Source: G965195345 sp965277625 (GTDB lineage: Bacteria > Pseudomonadota > Gammaproteobacteria > CAKMZV01). Taken from it: 64,000 bases of DNA. Each line of letters starts with the position of its first letter. The first letter of the stretch is position 1. Shown piece by piece: positions 53,208 to 62,422 of the stretch. The DNA lies in the NCBI GenBank assembly GCA_965277625.1, contig OZ255827.1, positions 310,001 to 374,000 on the forward strand. Reading direction: 5' to 3'. The notes below the pieces were generated by a model. It had not been told where the DNA came from. It made no database searches and was given only the letters and a program-made list of their open reading frames with translations. The translations under genes were made by a program, and so were the position numbers.

Positions 53208-53468
53208 ATGGCACATAAAAAAGCAGCAGGTAGTACCAGAAATGGTCGTGATTCTAATGCCCAAAGATTGGGTGTTAAAAGATACGGCGGTCAAGTCGTC
53301 AAAGCCGGTAACATTATCGTGCGTCAAAGAGGCACCAAATTTCATCCTGGCGAAAATGTCATGCGTGCCAAAGATGATACTTTGTTTGCCACCATGGATG
53401 GAACCGTTCTTTTTCAAAGAAAAGGGGCACAAAAAAGAATGTGCGTCAGCATTGTCGCTTTGGCTTAA
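53208..53468 (+). CDS. rpmA: 50S ribosomal protein L27
   Basis: 86-aa protein. AHKKAAGSTRNGRDS at the N-terminus reaches the peptidyl-transferase centre; GVKRYGGQ and GTKFHPGENV follow. The sequence after Met is AHKKA, so no N-terminal cleavage extension as in Firmicutes. An AGGTTATC ribosome region precedes the ATG. It ends just before a strong terminator, making rplU-rpmA a two-gene operon. Confidence 0.98.
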   Translation: MAHKKAAGSTRNGRDSNAQRLGVKRYGGQVVKAGNIIVRQRGTKFHPGENVMRAKDDTLFATMDGTVLFQRKGAQKRMCVSIVALA

Positions 53469-53527
53469 TCGGTTGGAGCTTGGTTGTTAAGCTTAGCAGA
53501 TTGAACCAAATCATGAATTTTTTAAAT

Positions 53528-53556
53528 TGCCGACCTTGCGTCGGCATTTTTATTTT
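53528..53556 (+). terminator. Rho-independent terminator of rplU-rpmA
   Basis: TGCCGAC and GTCGGCA form a 7-bp stem with CTTGC loop, followed by TTTTTATTTT. It separates rpmA from obgE. Confidence 0.93.
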
Positions 53557-53611
53557 AAGGCAGAACAAGACTTGATACAATTTCTTGAGTCTGTCAATCC
53601 GAGTATAAATA

Positions 53612-54616
53612 ATGTTTGTTGATGAAGCTGAAATTTTAGTTGTCTCTGGTAAGGGTGGCAATGGCACCGTCAGCTTTCGGCGTGAGAAATATGTGCCCAG
53701 AGGTGGACCAGATGGCGGCGATGGCGGTCGGGGTGGTAGTGTCTTTATGGTGGCTCGCGAAGCAATCAATACTTTGATGGCATTTCGTTATCAGCGGCAT
53801 TTTGAAGCTCAGAATGGCGAAGCAGGCTCAGGTCGCCAAAAGACGGGCAAAAGCGGGGAAGACTTGTACATTGAAGTGCCCAAAGGCACGGTGATCATCG
53901 ATGCCGATACCGAAGAATTTATAGCCGATCTAACCATCTTAGATGCCCCCTTAGAAGTGGTGCGTGGTGGCCAATATGGTTTGGGCAATATCCATTTTAA
54001 AAGCAGCACCAATCAAGCGCCTCGTACGGCGACAAAAGGGACAGAAGGCGAAACGCGCCGACTTAAATTGGAACTCAAGGTCATGGCAGACGTGGGTTTA
54101 CTCGGCTTGCCCAATGCAGGCAAATCCAGTTTGCTCAGACGACTCTCCCACGCCACACCCAAGGTTGCGGACTATCCATTTACAACCTTAGAACCCCATT
54201 TGGGCATGGTCAGCGTGCAACCGGGTGAAGCATTTGTCATGGCGGACATTCCTGGCATTATTGAGGGCGCGAGCGAAGGGATTGGTTTGGGCATACGTTT
54301 TCTCAAACATGTGCAAAGAACTCAGTTGTTGTTACATATGGTCGATTGCTTACCCGCCGAACAGACGTCCGTTCAGGCGCAAGTGGCCGTTATTGAAAAT
54401 GAAATTGGCTCGTTTGGACATAACCTCAATCGCAAACAACGTTGGCTGGTTGTTAATAAAGTGGATTTGCTGACGCCAGAGCAGTTGAGCGAATTGAAAG
54501 TGACACTCAAACCCATAAAACAGCCAGTATTCTTGGTCAGTACAATCAATGGCGAAGGCTTGCCTGAACTCAAACAAGCTTTAAAGCAAGCCATTTATGG
54601 AGAGGACGATGCCTAA
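53612..54616 (+). CDS. obgE: GTPase Obg/CgtA
   Basis: 334-aa essential ribosome-associated GTPase. The glycine-rich Obg fold (GKGGNGTVSFRREKYVP, PDGGDGGRGG) spans to about residue 158. The G domain has G1 GLPNAGKSSLLRR, G3 DIPGIIEGA and G4 NKVDLL. It lacks the acidic C-terminal tail of E. coli ObgE (390 aa), a common shortening. The stop lies 8 bp inside proB, so the genes are coupled. Confidence 0.96.
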   Translation: MFVDEAEILVVSGKGGNGTVSFRREKYVPRGGPDGGDGGRGGSVFMVAREAINTLMAFRYQRHFEAQNGEAGSGRQKTGKSGEDLYIEVPKGTVIIDADTEEFIADLTILDAPLEVVRGGQYGLGNIHFKSSTNQAPRTATKGTEGETRRLKLELKVMADVGLLGLPNAGKSSLLRRLSHATPKVADYPFTTLEPHLGMVSVQPGEAFVMADIPGIIEGASEGIGLGIRFLKHVQRTQLLLHMVDCLPAEQTSVQAQVAVIENEIGSFGHNLNRKQRWLVVNKVDLLTPEQLSELKVTLKPIKQPVFLVSTINGEGLPELKQALKQAIYGEDDA

Positions 54617-55724
54617 GCCATTGGTGCAATCGGACATTGTTGTCATTAAAATTGGCAGTGCCCTGCTTAGGGGCTCAAATAATCAGTTAAATTTGGCATT
54701 GATTGATGCCGTTGCGCGTCAAATTTCAGCCTTACTCAAGCAAGGCATCAAAGTATTATTAGTATCCTCAGGCGCAATTGCTGAAGGCCTGAGAACGTTG
54801 AATCTCAAAGCGCGACCCAAACAATTACACACTTTACAGGCGCTGGCTGCCATCGGCCAAATGCGCTTAGTCCATGCCTATGAAAAGAAATTTCAAGCGC
54901 ATGGTTTCCACACGGCTCAAATATTATTGACGCATGGAGAAATGTCAAACCGTGAGCGTTATTTAAACGCCAAAACCACCATACTGACTCTATTAGATAT
55001 GGGCGTTGTACCTGTCATTAATGAAAATGATGCCGTTGCCAATGATGAAATTCAGTTTGGTGACAATGATACTTTGGCGGCATTGGCGGTCACCTTGGTA
55101 GAAGCAAAGTTGTTATTGATTTTGACTGACCAGCAAGGGATGTACGACAAAAATCCAAGCCTCTATCCAAACGCAAACTTGCTTAAGTGCATTGACCCTT
55201 TTGATGAAAGATTGGATGTGGCCATTGACTCAACGGGTGGGGTGCTTGGCTCAGGCGGCATGCTGACCAAACTCAAAGCCGCTCGGCAATGTGCCCAGGC
55301 AGGGGCAAATACCGTCATTGCTTATGGCATGACCGAAGATGTGATCCTCAAAGTCTTAAAAGGTGAGAACATTGGCACCTTGGCCGTGGCCAATGAGACT
55401 CGAATCAGTGCCAGAAAGCGTTGGCTTTTGGGACAATTGCGGGTGATGGGCAGAATTACCATCGATGAGGGCGCGCATAGGGCGCTGAATGCTGAACGCA
55501 GTTTATTATCGGTAGGGGTGTTGTCTGTGTCGGGTGAATTCAAACGGGGCGATCTGGTCGCCATTGAGTATGCTGGCAATGAAATTGCCCGCGGCTTGAT
55601 CAATTTCGGCGCTTATGAGAGCATGCGCATTTGTGGTGTGAGCAGCAAAGACATTGAATCTGTATTAGGTTATGCGGGGCAGGATGAATTGATCCATAAA
55701 GACAATTTGGTGCTTAAACGGTAG
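54609..55724 (+). CDS. proB: Glutamate 5-kinase with C-terminal PUA domain
   Basis: 371-aa enzyme that phosphorylates glutamate in proline synthesis. The kinase domain begins IVVIKIGSALLRG, and SSGAIAEGL, INENDAVANDE and LGSGGMLTKLKAARQC are conserved. The PUA domain is at about 285-360 (VDEGAH-like DEGAHRALNAERSLL). I chose ATG 54609 with GGAGAGG just upstream, rather than the ATG at 54597. proA is not adjacent. It overlaps the obgE stop by 8 bp. Confidence 0.96.
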   Translation: MPKPLVQSDIVVIKIGSALLRGSNNQLNLALIDAVARQISALLKQGIKVLLVSSGAIAEGLRTLNLKARPKQLHTLQALAAIGQMRLVHAYEKKFQAHGFHTAQILLTHGEMSNRERYLNAKTTILTLLDMGVVPVINENDAVANDEIQFGDNDTLAALAVTLVEAKLLLILTDQQGMYDKNPSLYPNANLLKCIDPFDERLDVAIDSTGGVLGSGGMLTKLKAARQCAQAGANTVIAYGMTEDVILKVLKGENIGTLAVANETRISARKRWLLGQLRVMGRITIDEGAHRALNAERSLLSVGVLSVSGEFKRGDLVAIEYAGNEIARGLINFGAYESMRICGVSSKDIESVLGYAGQDELIHKDNLVLKR

Positions 55725-55732
55725 GTTGACTT

Positions 55733-55939
55733 ATGAAAATAGTAGTCGTTGGAATATTAATTGCCATCCTTTACTCCTTAGGATCCGCGGTTTTTTATTT
55801 GGTCAAAGAAGGGGGGTCGGGTTCTAAGCGTACCTTACGCGCTTTGACGTTCAGAGTCGGGCTTTCAGTCGTGCTGTTCTTGATCTTAATTCTTGGATCC
55901 TACATGGGCTGGATTCAACCGCATTCTGCTGGATTTTAA
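55733..55939 (+). CDS. DUF2909 twin-transmembrane protein
   Basis: 68 aa with two hydrophobic segments (about 3-23 and 43-63) separated by a short basic loop. This family is usually found between cytochrome oxidase subunit III and SURF1 genes. Here it comes 8 bp after proB and 5 bp before SURF1. Function unknown, possibly oxidase assembly. The rest of the cox operon is not here. Confidence 0.85.
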   Translation: MKIVVVGILIAILYSLGSAVFYLVKEGGSGSKRTLRALTFRVGLSVVLFLILILGSYMGWIQPHSAGF

Positions 55940-55944
55940 CGAAG

Positions 55945-56691
55945 ATGGAGTGGTTGAACGCCCGCCCGATTCGTTGGCAGCTGAAATCCAAGGTGTTTGC
56001 GCCAACACGTCTTATGTGGGGGGGCTTTATCATCGGATTTATTGGATTTTGCGCCTTAGGCAATTGGCAGATCAATCGCGCAGAACAAAAAGAACAGCTG
56101 ATCATCGCTTACTACGAGGCCAACCAAGCCAATCCCGTGGCATTTAACGAGGCGATTACCTCGAATTTGCCCAATCAACGACGAATTTTTGCACAAGGGC
56201 GTTGGCTAAGCGAAAAAACCGTGCTGCAAGATAATGTGACCCAAGAAAATGGCGTGAGCGGTTTCAACGTAATGACCGCATTTGCTTTAGACAGTGGCAC
56301 CATCGTATGGGTTGATCGGGGTTGGAAAGCCTGGCTTAATGGCGTCAAAAACATACCCGAATTGCCGATATTAGCCACAGGCCCTGTGCGCATTGAAGGG
56401 CGCACAGCGCAACCACTGAGGCGATTTAGTTTGGGAGATAGTCCCGTTGAGCAGGGCTGGCCTAAGGTGGTCCAAGTTTTTAAAACCACTCAGACGCAAC
56501 CGTGGTTTCAAAAACCCGTTGCCGATCATATCATTCAATGGAAAAGTGCCGATGAAGATGGCTTGCTTCGCCAATGGCCGGTAGTCTATGGTAATCCTGA
56601 TAAGCACCGTGCCTATGCCATGCAGTGGTTCTCATTTGCCTTCATTTTGTTGGTGTTATTTGTTTATCTTAATCGCCGTAAAGCAGGATAA
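55945..56691 (+). CDS. SURF1-family cytochrome oxidase assembly protein
   Basis: 248 aa with a membrane segment near each end (about 27-45 and 226-243) and a periplasmic domain between, the SURF1/Shy1 topology. LGNWQINRAEQKEQL follows the first segment, and VWVDRGWKAW and YAMQWFSFAFILLVLFVY are conserved. It helps insert heme a into subunit I of aa3 oxidase. The partner DUF2909 gene is directly upstream. ctaA is 4.7 kb away. Confidence 0.9.
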   Translation: MEWLNARPIRWQLKSKVFAPTRLMWGGFIIGFIGFCALGNWQINRAEQKEQLIIAYYEANQANPVAFNEAITSNLPNQRRIFAQGRWLSEKTVLQDNVTQENGVSGFNVMTAFALDSGTIVWVDRGWKAWLNGVKNIPELPILATGPVRIEGRTAQPLRRFSLGDSPVEQGWPKVVQVFKTTQTQPWFQKPVADHIIQWKSADEDGLLRQWPVVYGNPDKHRAYAMQWFSFAFILLVLFVYLNRRKAG

Positions 56692-56768
56692 AATGACCGT
56701 TTAAAAGACGACAAGTTCAAATGTCTGACTGAAAGTGATCCTGAATACATTTTTTGAGAATAAAGCAC

Positions 56769-57341
56769 ATGCAGAAAAAAGCGGTTTTTTTAGATCGGGA
56801 TGGCATAATCAATGAGGACATTGGTTATATGCATCGTGTTCAAGACTGTGTATTTGTGACGGGCATATTTGAATTGGCACAAGCCTTCAGACAACAACAA
56901 TACGAATTGATTATGGTCACCAATCAATCAGGCATTGGGCGGGGCTATTACAGCAAGGAAGACTTTTGGCGCATAACCGACTGGATGTTGGCACAATTTC
57001 ACGCACATAACATCCATTTTCTCGGCGTTTACTATTGTCCACATCATCCCACCAAGGCTCAAGGCGCCTATTTAAAAGCCTGTGATTGTCGCAAACCGCA
57101 ACCGGGTATGATTTTGCAAGCCATTCAAGAGCACGATATTGATCCACAATCCTCGTGGCTAATTGGTGATAGCGAGCGCGACATCCAAGCGGCCCATGCC
57201 GCTAAAATAAAGCGTCGCGTTCTGGTCACACAAGCCAAAGTTGAGAACAGTCAGGCAACGCACGTTTTACAAAAGTTGGATGAGGTGATTCCCTTGTTGT
57301 CTTTAGCAAACCAACGAGCTGATTCAACATTGAATCGTTAG
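56769..57341 (+). CDS. gmhB: D-glycero-D-manno-heptose-1,7-bisphosphate 7-phosphatase
   Basis: 190-aa HAD phosphatase of ADP-heptose synthesis. The nucleophile is in VFLDRDGIINED, Thr in VTNQSGIGRGYYS, and the metal site in LIGDSERDIQAA. The zinc loop CPHHPTK...CDCRKPQPGM is the GmhB mark. ATG 56769 is preferred over the TTG at 56754. It supplies precursor for the heptosyltransferase-like genes at 22-24 kb. Confidence 0.92.
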   Translation: MQKKAVFLDRDGIINEDIGYMHRVQDCVFVTGIFELAQAFRQQQYELIMVTNQSGIGRGYYSKEDFWRITDWMLAQFHAHNIHFLGVYYCPHHPTKAQGAYLKACDCRKPQPGMILQAIQEHDIDPQSSWLIGDSERDIQAAHAAKIKRRVLVTQAKVENSQATHVLQKLDEVIPLLSLANQRADSTLNR

Positions 57342-57401
57342 AGCAAGAAATGCCGCTTATTACAACCCCTTCAATCAAGCACAGCTTAAAATAAACACCC
57401 T

Positions 57402-59216
57402 ATGAGTTACCAAGTATTAGCGAGAAAATGGCGTCCCCAATCTTTTTCTACCGTGGTCGGTCAAGCCACAGTGGTTCAGGCTTTAGAAAATGCTTTAGAG
57501 ATGCAAAAACTGCACCATGCTTACTTATTTGTCGGCATCAGAGGGGTGGGCAAGACGACGCTGGCTCGGTTGTTTGCCAAAGCCTTAAATTGTGAGCAAG
57601 GGGTCAGTGCCAATCCATGTAATGAGTGTAATGCTTGTCGCAGTATTATGGGCGGGCATTTTGTTGATTTGATTGAGATTGACGCAGCCTCAAAAACAGG
57701 GGTGAATGATACCCGAGAGATTTTAGAAAACACCCAGTATGCAACGACAACGGGTCGATATAAGGTCTATTTGATCGATGAAATTCACATGTTTTCAAAC
57801 GCCAGTTTCAATGCCTTACTAAAAACCTTAGAAGAACCACCCGAACACGTCAAATTTTTGTTGGCGACGACTGATCCGCAAAAATTGCCTGTGACCATCT
57901 TGTCTCGTTGTTTGCAATTACGCCTGCAAAGCGTCGATGAAGAAACATTGACCGATCATTTCGCACATATTTTAGCGACCGATCAAATTGCGGTCGATGA
58001 CCCAAGTGCACTCAGTCTTTTGGCAAAAGCATCCGATGGCAGTGTACGAGATGGTCTGAGCTTGCTGGATCATGCCATTGCATTGGGGTCGGGTCAAATC
58101 ACCTTGGCGGATGTTCAAACCATGTTGGGGGCGGTTGAGTCTGTACAACTTGCCAAACTTCTAACCGCTGTGCTGCATAAGGATGTGGCTCAAACCTTAG
58201 ATCAAAGCAGGCGCATGGCGCAACAAAGCAGTCATTTGCAATATACTCTGACCGGCTTGATTGAATGGGTGCATCAGTTGGCGATGGTCAAGTATCTGGG
58301 TGAGGACGCCAACCAGCATGCACGCATCACGGACATTGACACTTTGACAACCTTGTCTCAAACCATCAGCGCGGAAGAAATTCAATTGCTCTATGATTTA
58401 TTGTTGAGAGGTCAGAATGATCTAAACATTGCACCCAATAAGCGTGAGGCATTTGAAATGTTAATGTTGCGCTTAATTGCTTTCCGCCCAGTCGATGCCA
58501 CAGAAGCGGCACAACCAACCACACAGCAATCCCGGCCAGTTCCAGCGGCTGTTAGCGCGCAAAAGCCAGCGCCCATTGAGCCGCCTGAACCCCCACATTC
58601 AAGTCCCGCTGAAAGCCCTACAAATACCGAGTCGGTGACGAGCGTCGCTCAAAGCCCTGATGCTGAATCACTGAAAGCAGAGACGCCCTCACCAGTGCCC
58701 ATTGAGCCGCCTGAACCCCCACATTCGAGTCCCGTTGAAAGCCCTCCAAATGCCGAATCGGGGACGAGCGCCGTTCAAAGTCCTGATGCAGAATCATTAA
58801 AACCAGCGACGCCCCCACCAGCGCCAATGACAGAAGTGGCAAACCCTTTTGAGAAAACACTGTGGAATCAGTGGTTGAGTCAAAAGCGCGAACATTTTTC
58901 TAATATTGTCTGGCAGTATTTAAGGAATTCGCAATTTAATCAATTTTCGGATGAGGTTTTGGTGATCGGCTTGGGTCAATCGCACTTTAATATGTGCCAA
59001 AATCAGCAGAAGCAACAATTGATTGATCAAGTTAAAAGTGCATTTGGGCGTTCAATACAGGTTGAAATAGAAGCGGCCAACGAAGTCACAAACAGTGTGA
59101 AGCACAGTCAACTCGATCAGGCCAATGCGCAAATGGCGTCGGATCCAGTATTGCAAGATTTGAAAAATAATTTGGATTTGAATCTCGTAGAGGGCAGCAT
59201 CAAGCTAAAAAATTAA
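57402..59216 (+). CDS. dnaX: DNA polymerase III subunits gamma/tau
   Basis: 604-aa clamp-loader ATPase. Walker A GIRGVGKTT, zinc cysteines in CEQGVSANPCNECNACR, Walker B LIDEIHMF, and the SRC motif ILSRCLQL are present. After about residue 365 there is a Pro/Ser/Glu-rich linker with two 42-aa repeats, then a C-terminal region (about 480-604) like tau domain V that binds alpha. I found no A-AAA-AAG slippery heptamer, so only full-length tau may be made. recR and ybaB, its usual partners, do not follow. Confidence 0.95.
   Translation: MSYQVLARKWRPQSFSTVVGQATVVQALENALEMQKLHHAYLFVGIRGVGKTTLARLFAKALNCEQGVSANPCNECNACRSIMGGHFVDLIEIDAASKTGVNDTREILENTQYATTTGRYKVYLIDEIHMFSNASFNALLKTLEEPPEHVKFLLATTDPQKLPVTILSRCLQLRLQSVDEETLTDHFAHILATDQIAVDDPSALSLLAKASDGSVRDGLSLLDHAIALGSGQITLADVQTMLGAVESVQLAKLLTAVLHKDVAQTLDQSRRMAQQSSHLQYTLTGLIEWVHQLAMVKYLGEDANQHARITDIDTLTTLSQTISAEEIQLLYDLLLRGQNDLNIAPNKREAFEMLMLRLIAFRPVDATEAAQPTTQQSRPVPAAVSAQKPAPIEPPEPPHSSPAESPTNTESVTSVAQSPDAESLKAETPSPVPIEPPEPPHSSPVESPPNAESGTSAVQSPDAESLKPATPPPAPMTEVANPFEKTLWNQWLSQKREHFSNIVWQYLRNSQFNQFSDEVLVIGLGQSHFNMCQNQQKQQLIDQVKSAFGRSIQVEIEAANEVTNSVKHSQLDQANAQMASDPVLQDLKNNLDLNLVEGSIKLKN
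58572..58823 (+). repeat. Two tandem 126-bp units in the dnaX linker
   Basis: Units 58572-58697 and 58698-58823 both begin with the codons for PIEPPEPPHSSP and run 42 codons. They differ at only a modest number of bases. They lie in the disordered tau linker, where length change is tolerated. Confidence 0.88.
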
Positions 59217-59243
59217 GGCAAAAAGCCTTCTTGATTGCCTTAA
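59213..59243 (+). terminator. Weak inverted repeat at the dnaX stop
   Basis: TTAAGGCAA and TTGCCTTAA, 13 nt apart, overlap the stop codon; a shorter AAGGC/GCCTT hairpin is nested in it. There is no T run, so a rho-independent role is doubtful. Confidence 0.3.
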
Positions 59244-59635
59244 AACTGTTAAAGTCAAAGTTTAGGAAATCAGCAGAAATTGAAAAATCCATGCAATTAA
59301 ATATGGCTTGAAAAGGGGCTAAGCTGTTTTGGCGCGTTAAAGAACAAATAAGGCGCGACTTGAAAGCGATAACCGCCTGAATATTTTTTTCTATGAGCCA
59401 TTCCATAGATCGTGTGAATGGGCCGATTGGACAAGGGTGCAAATTTTTATAAATTAACTTCGCATTTTTTTATTGAAGCCGTTAAAATAGCTTACATCAT
59501 TTCGCAATACTACTGATGCAAGTAGAAATCCAAGTTAATATTTATTAAAATTTCTTGATTGAGGGTAATTCTTCATTTTAAAATCGTAAGACGTTTTAAA
59601 ACACAAGCGCAATTAAAATTAAAAAGGAGTTGATC
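59244..59635. other. Gene-free stretch between dnaX and trxA
   Basis: About 390 bp with no credible gene. A TTGAAG at 59473 could be a -35 for trxA, but the -10 after 17 bp is poor. AT content rises toward trxA. Confidence 0.4.
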
Positions 59636-59959
59636 ATGGCAGATATACGACACATTTCAGACGATGAATTTGAAGCACAAGTGCTCAATTCAGAAGAAAC
59701 CATATTGGTTGATTTTTGGGCAGAATGGTGTGGCCCGTGTAAAATGATTACGCCCATTCTTGAAGAAATTGCAACAGAATATGCGGATAAAGTCACAGTC
59801 GCGAAGATCAATATTGATGAAAACCCCTTAACCCCCCAAAAATTCCAAGTCAGGGGCATTCCAACCCTCATTTTATTTAAACGCGGTGAAGCATGTGGCA
59901 CAAAAGTTGGCGCGCTAACCAAGTCACAACTCATTCAATTTTTGGATGATAGTTTGTAA
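59636..59959 (+). CDS. trxA: Thioredoxin 1
   Basis: 107 aa with the WCGPC active site in FWAEWCGPCKM and the cis-Pro in RGIPTLILF. AAAAAGGAG precedes ATG 59636; the TTG at 59630 is less likely. Disulfide reductant for ribonucleotide reductase and many others. rho follows 98 bp later, the same order as E. coli. Confidence 0.96.
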   Translation: MADIRHISDDEFEAQVLNSEETILVDFWAEWCGPCKMITPILEEIATEYADKVTVAKINIDENPLTPQKFQVRGIPTLILFKRGEACGTKVGALTKSQLIQFLDDSL

Positions 59960-60057
59960 AGACCCCATGACTTCATCATAAAACCAATCCCTTTAAACTT
60001 CTACCTATAATCCATCACCCGTTGCCATTCAAAGCAACACCCCACAATTAAATAATT

Positions 60058-61323
60058 ATGCTACTATCAGAGTTGAAAAAACTTTCTGCAAAGGAAATTC
60101 ACGACATCGCGTCGGGTCTCAATATTGAAAACCTTCATCGCATCCGCAAACAAGACATCATTTACGCCATACTCAAAGCCAAAATAGGCAAAGGCGAAGA
60201 CGTTTTTGGCAAAGGCGTGTTAGAAATATTGACCGATGGTTTTGGTTTTTTACGTTCCGCTGAATCGTCCTATCTTGCAGGACAAGATGATCTTTATGTT
60301 TCACCAAGCCAGATACGCCGTTTTGGATTGCGCACGGGCGACACCTTAGAAGGCAAAATCAGAGCGCCCAGGGAAGGTGAGCGTTATTTTGCACTGTCGG
60401 CTTTAGAACAAATCAATGGGGCAAAACCTGAATTCTCGCGCCGTCGAATTTTATTTGAAAACCTCACACCCTTACACGCTGATGAGCGAATGAAAATGGA
60501 GTTGGGCAATGGTACAACAGAAGATTTAACAACCCGAATTGTCGATCTTGCAGCGCCTATAGGCAAAGGGCAAAGAGGGCTTATAGTGGCACCACCAAAA
60601 GCCGGTAAAACCATATTGCTTCAGCAAATAGCGCACTCGATTACTACGAATAATCCCGAGTGTCATCTGATGGTATTACTTATCGATGAACGCCCTGAAG
60701 AAGTGACAGAAATGGAACGAACGGTCAAAGGTGAAGTGGTCTCTTCAGCTTTTGATGAGCCAGCCAGTCGTCATATTCAAGTGGCGGAAATGGTCATTGA
60801 AAAGGCCAAGAGTTTGGTGGAGTACAAACAAGACGTGGTTATTCTGATGGATTCCATCACACGTTTAGCCAGAGCTTATAATACCGAGACCCCTTCATCC
60901 GGTAAGGTTCTCACAGGGGGGGTTGATGCCAAAGCGCTTCATCGTCCCAAACGTTTGTTTGGACCTGCAAGGAACGTTGAAGAAGGGGGCAGTTTAACCA
61001 TTTTGGCGACAGCATTGATCGATACTGGGTCGAAAATGGATGAAGTTATTTATGAAGAATTTAAAGGCACGGGCAATCTGGAGATCCATTTAGATCGTCG
61101 CTTGGCCGACCGTCGAATTTTTCCTGCCATCAATGTGATTCGCTCAGGCACGCGTCGCGAAGAACTTTTGACAACGCCAGATGAGTTGCAAAAAATGTGG
61201 GTCATCCGTAAACTTCTGTCCACCATGGATGAAATAGAAGCGATGGAATTCTTATTGGATCGGATGCGTTCCACTAAAACCAATGCTGAATTTTTTGATT
61301 CCATGAAACGGATTAAGCAGTAA
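60058..61323 (+). CDS. rho: Transcription termination factor Rho
   Basis: 421-aa hexameric RNA helicase. The N-terminal RNA-binding domain has DGFGFLRSAESSYLAGQDD and VSPSQIRRF. The ATPase has Walker A APPKAGKTILLQ, Walker B VVILMDSITRLARA, and the Q/R-loop region TGGVDAKALHRPKR. It is nearly colinear with E. coli Rho. No inserted low-complexity segment is present. It is likely monocistronic downstream of trxA. Confidence 0.98.
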   Translation: MLLSELKKLSAKEIHDIASGLNIENLHRIRKQDIIYAILKAKIGKGEDVFGKGVLEILTDGFGFLRSAESSYLAGQDDLYVSPSQIRRFGLRTGDTLEGKIRAPREGERYFALSALEQINGAKPEFSRRRILFENLTPLHADERMKMELGNGTTEDLTTRIVDLAAPIGKGQRGLIVAPPKAGKTILLQQIAHSITTNNPECHLMVLLIDERPEEVTEMERTVKGEVVSSAFDEPASRHIQVAEMVIEKAKSLVEYKQDVVILMDSITRLARAYNTETPSSGKVLTGGVDAKALHRPKRLFGPARNVEEGGSLTILATALIDTGSKMDEVIYEEFKGTGNLEIHLDRRLADRRIFPAINVIRSGTRREELLTTPDELQKMWVIRKLLSTMDEIEAMEFLLDRMRSTKTNAEFFDSMKRIKQ

Positions 61324-61434
61324 TTTTTATAAATACGCCGTCTTTGTTCAAGGGTCTCATCCCTGTCTTGCTCCAGTTTGTTAAACCATGATAGATAAAG
61401 CGTAACGAATATAGGTTCGCAACTCAATGTGAAT

Positions 61435-62391
61435 ATGATGAGTGATAAGCGTATTGCCCGTTTTCGAATGTTTGCTTGGATGGCTTTGATTGCGGTTTTA
61501 ATTCTGATCTGGATTGGCGCTTCCGTTAGGGCTTCAGGCGCGGGCATGGGTTGCCCTGATTGGCCAAAATGCTTTGGTCAGTGGATTCCGCCAATGAGCG
61601 AAGCGGCATTACCAGCCGATTATCAAAAAATTTATGCAGATCGCGGATACGCCGATACGCGTTTTAATTTAACCAAAACTTTAACTGAATATTTAAATCG
61701 CTTAGCGGGCGTATTGGTTGGATTGATCATTCTCCTTATGGCATTGTTTTCCATACCTGCCAGACGTTCGCACAGTCGGGCATTTAAAAGCGCGTGGGCC
61801 AGTTTATTTGCCGTCTGTTTGCAGGGGTGGATCGGCGCGCAAGTGGTTGCCAGCCAACTTTCACCAGGCATCATTACGGTGCACATGCTGATGGCGCTCT
61901 TGATCATAGGCTTAATCACTTATACGCTCATGAGCTTGTACGATGAGCACAAAGGGACATCTCAGGTTTTACAACAGCAGAGTGTATTATTTAGATGGAG
62001 CATTGTGATCATCTCCTTGAGTATAGTGCAAATCATTTTGGGCACTCAGGTTCGGGAAATCATTGATACCATTGCAAATGGTGACATTCAAATCGATCGA
62101 TCTGAGTGGGTCGATGCTTTGCCGTGGTTTTTTAAGGTTCATCGCAGTTTTTCGCTCATCGTTCTTGCGGCAAATGCTTGGTTTGTCTGGAAAATATATC
62201 AATGTTTTGGGCGACTACATTTGCTAACAATCATGGGCATAGGCTTGGTGAGTGCGATTGTCTTTGGGGTGCTCTCAGGTGCCAGTTTAAATCACTTAGG
62301 ATTCCCCATGCTGGTACAACCTTTACATTTGTTGATGGCCACCATCATATTTACGCTTCAGTTCACACTTCTATACCGATTAAAGCCCTAA
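61435..62391 (+). CDS. ctaA: Heme A synthase (COX15/CtaA family)
   Basis: About 318 aa with eight predicted membrane spans. It converts heme O to heme A. Conserved features are GASVRASGAGMGCPDWPKC near the start, TVHMLMALL, KVHRSFSLI and VQPLHLLMA. The usual Glu-x-x-His-Arg site reads EYLNR, with Asn for His, a variant I associate with the Bacteroidetes-like branch. The start is uncertain among GTG 61429, ATG 61435 and ATG 61438. ctaB (heme O synthase) is not next to it. Confidence 0.88.
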   Translation: MMSDKRIARFRMFAWMALIAVLILIWIGASVRASGAGMGCPDWPKCFGQWIPPMSEAALPADYQKIYADRGYADTRFNLTKTLTEYLNRLAGVLVGLIILLMALFSIPARRSHSRAFKSAWASLFAVCLQGWIGAQVVASQLSPGIITVHMLMALLIIGLITYTLMSLYDEHKGTSQVLQQQSVLFRWSIVIISLSIVQIILGTQVREIIDTIANGDIQIDRSEWVDALPWFFKVHRSFSLIVLAANAWFVWKIYQCFGRLHLLTIMGIGLVSAIVFGVLSGASLNHLGFPMLVQPLHLLMATIIFTLQFTLLYRLKP

Positions 62392-62422
62392 TCGGGCGTA
62401 AAATCAAGTCTGCAAACTTCTT

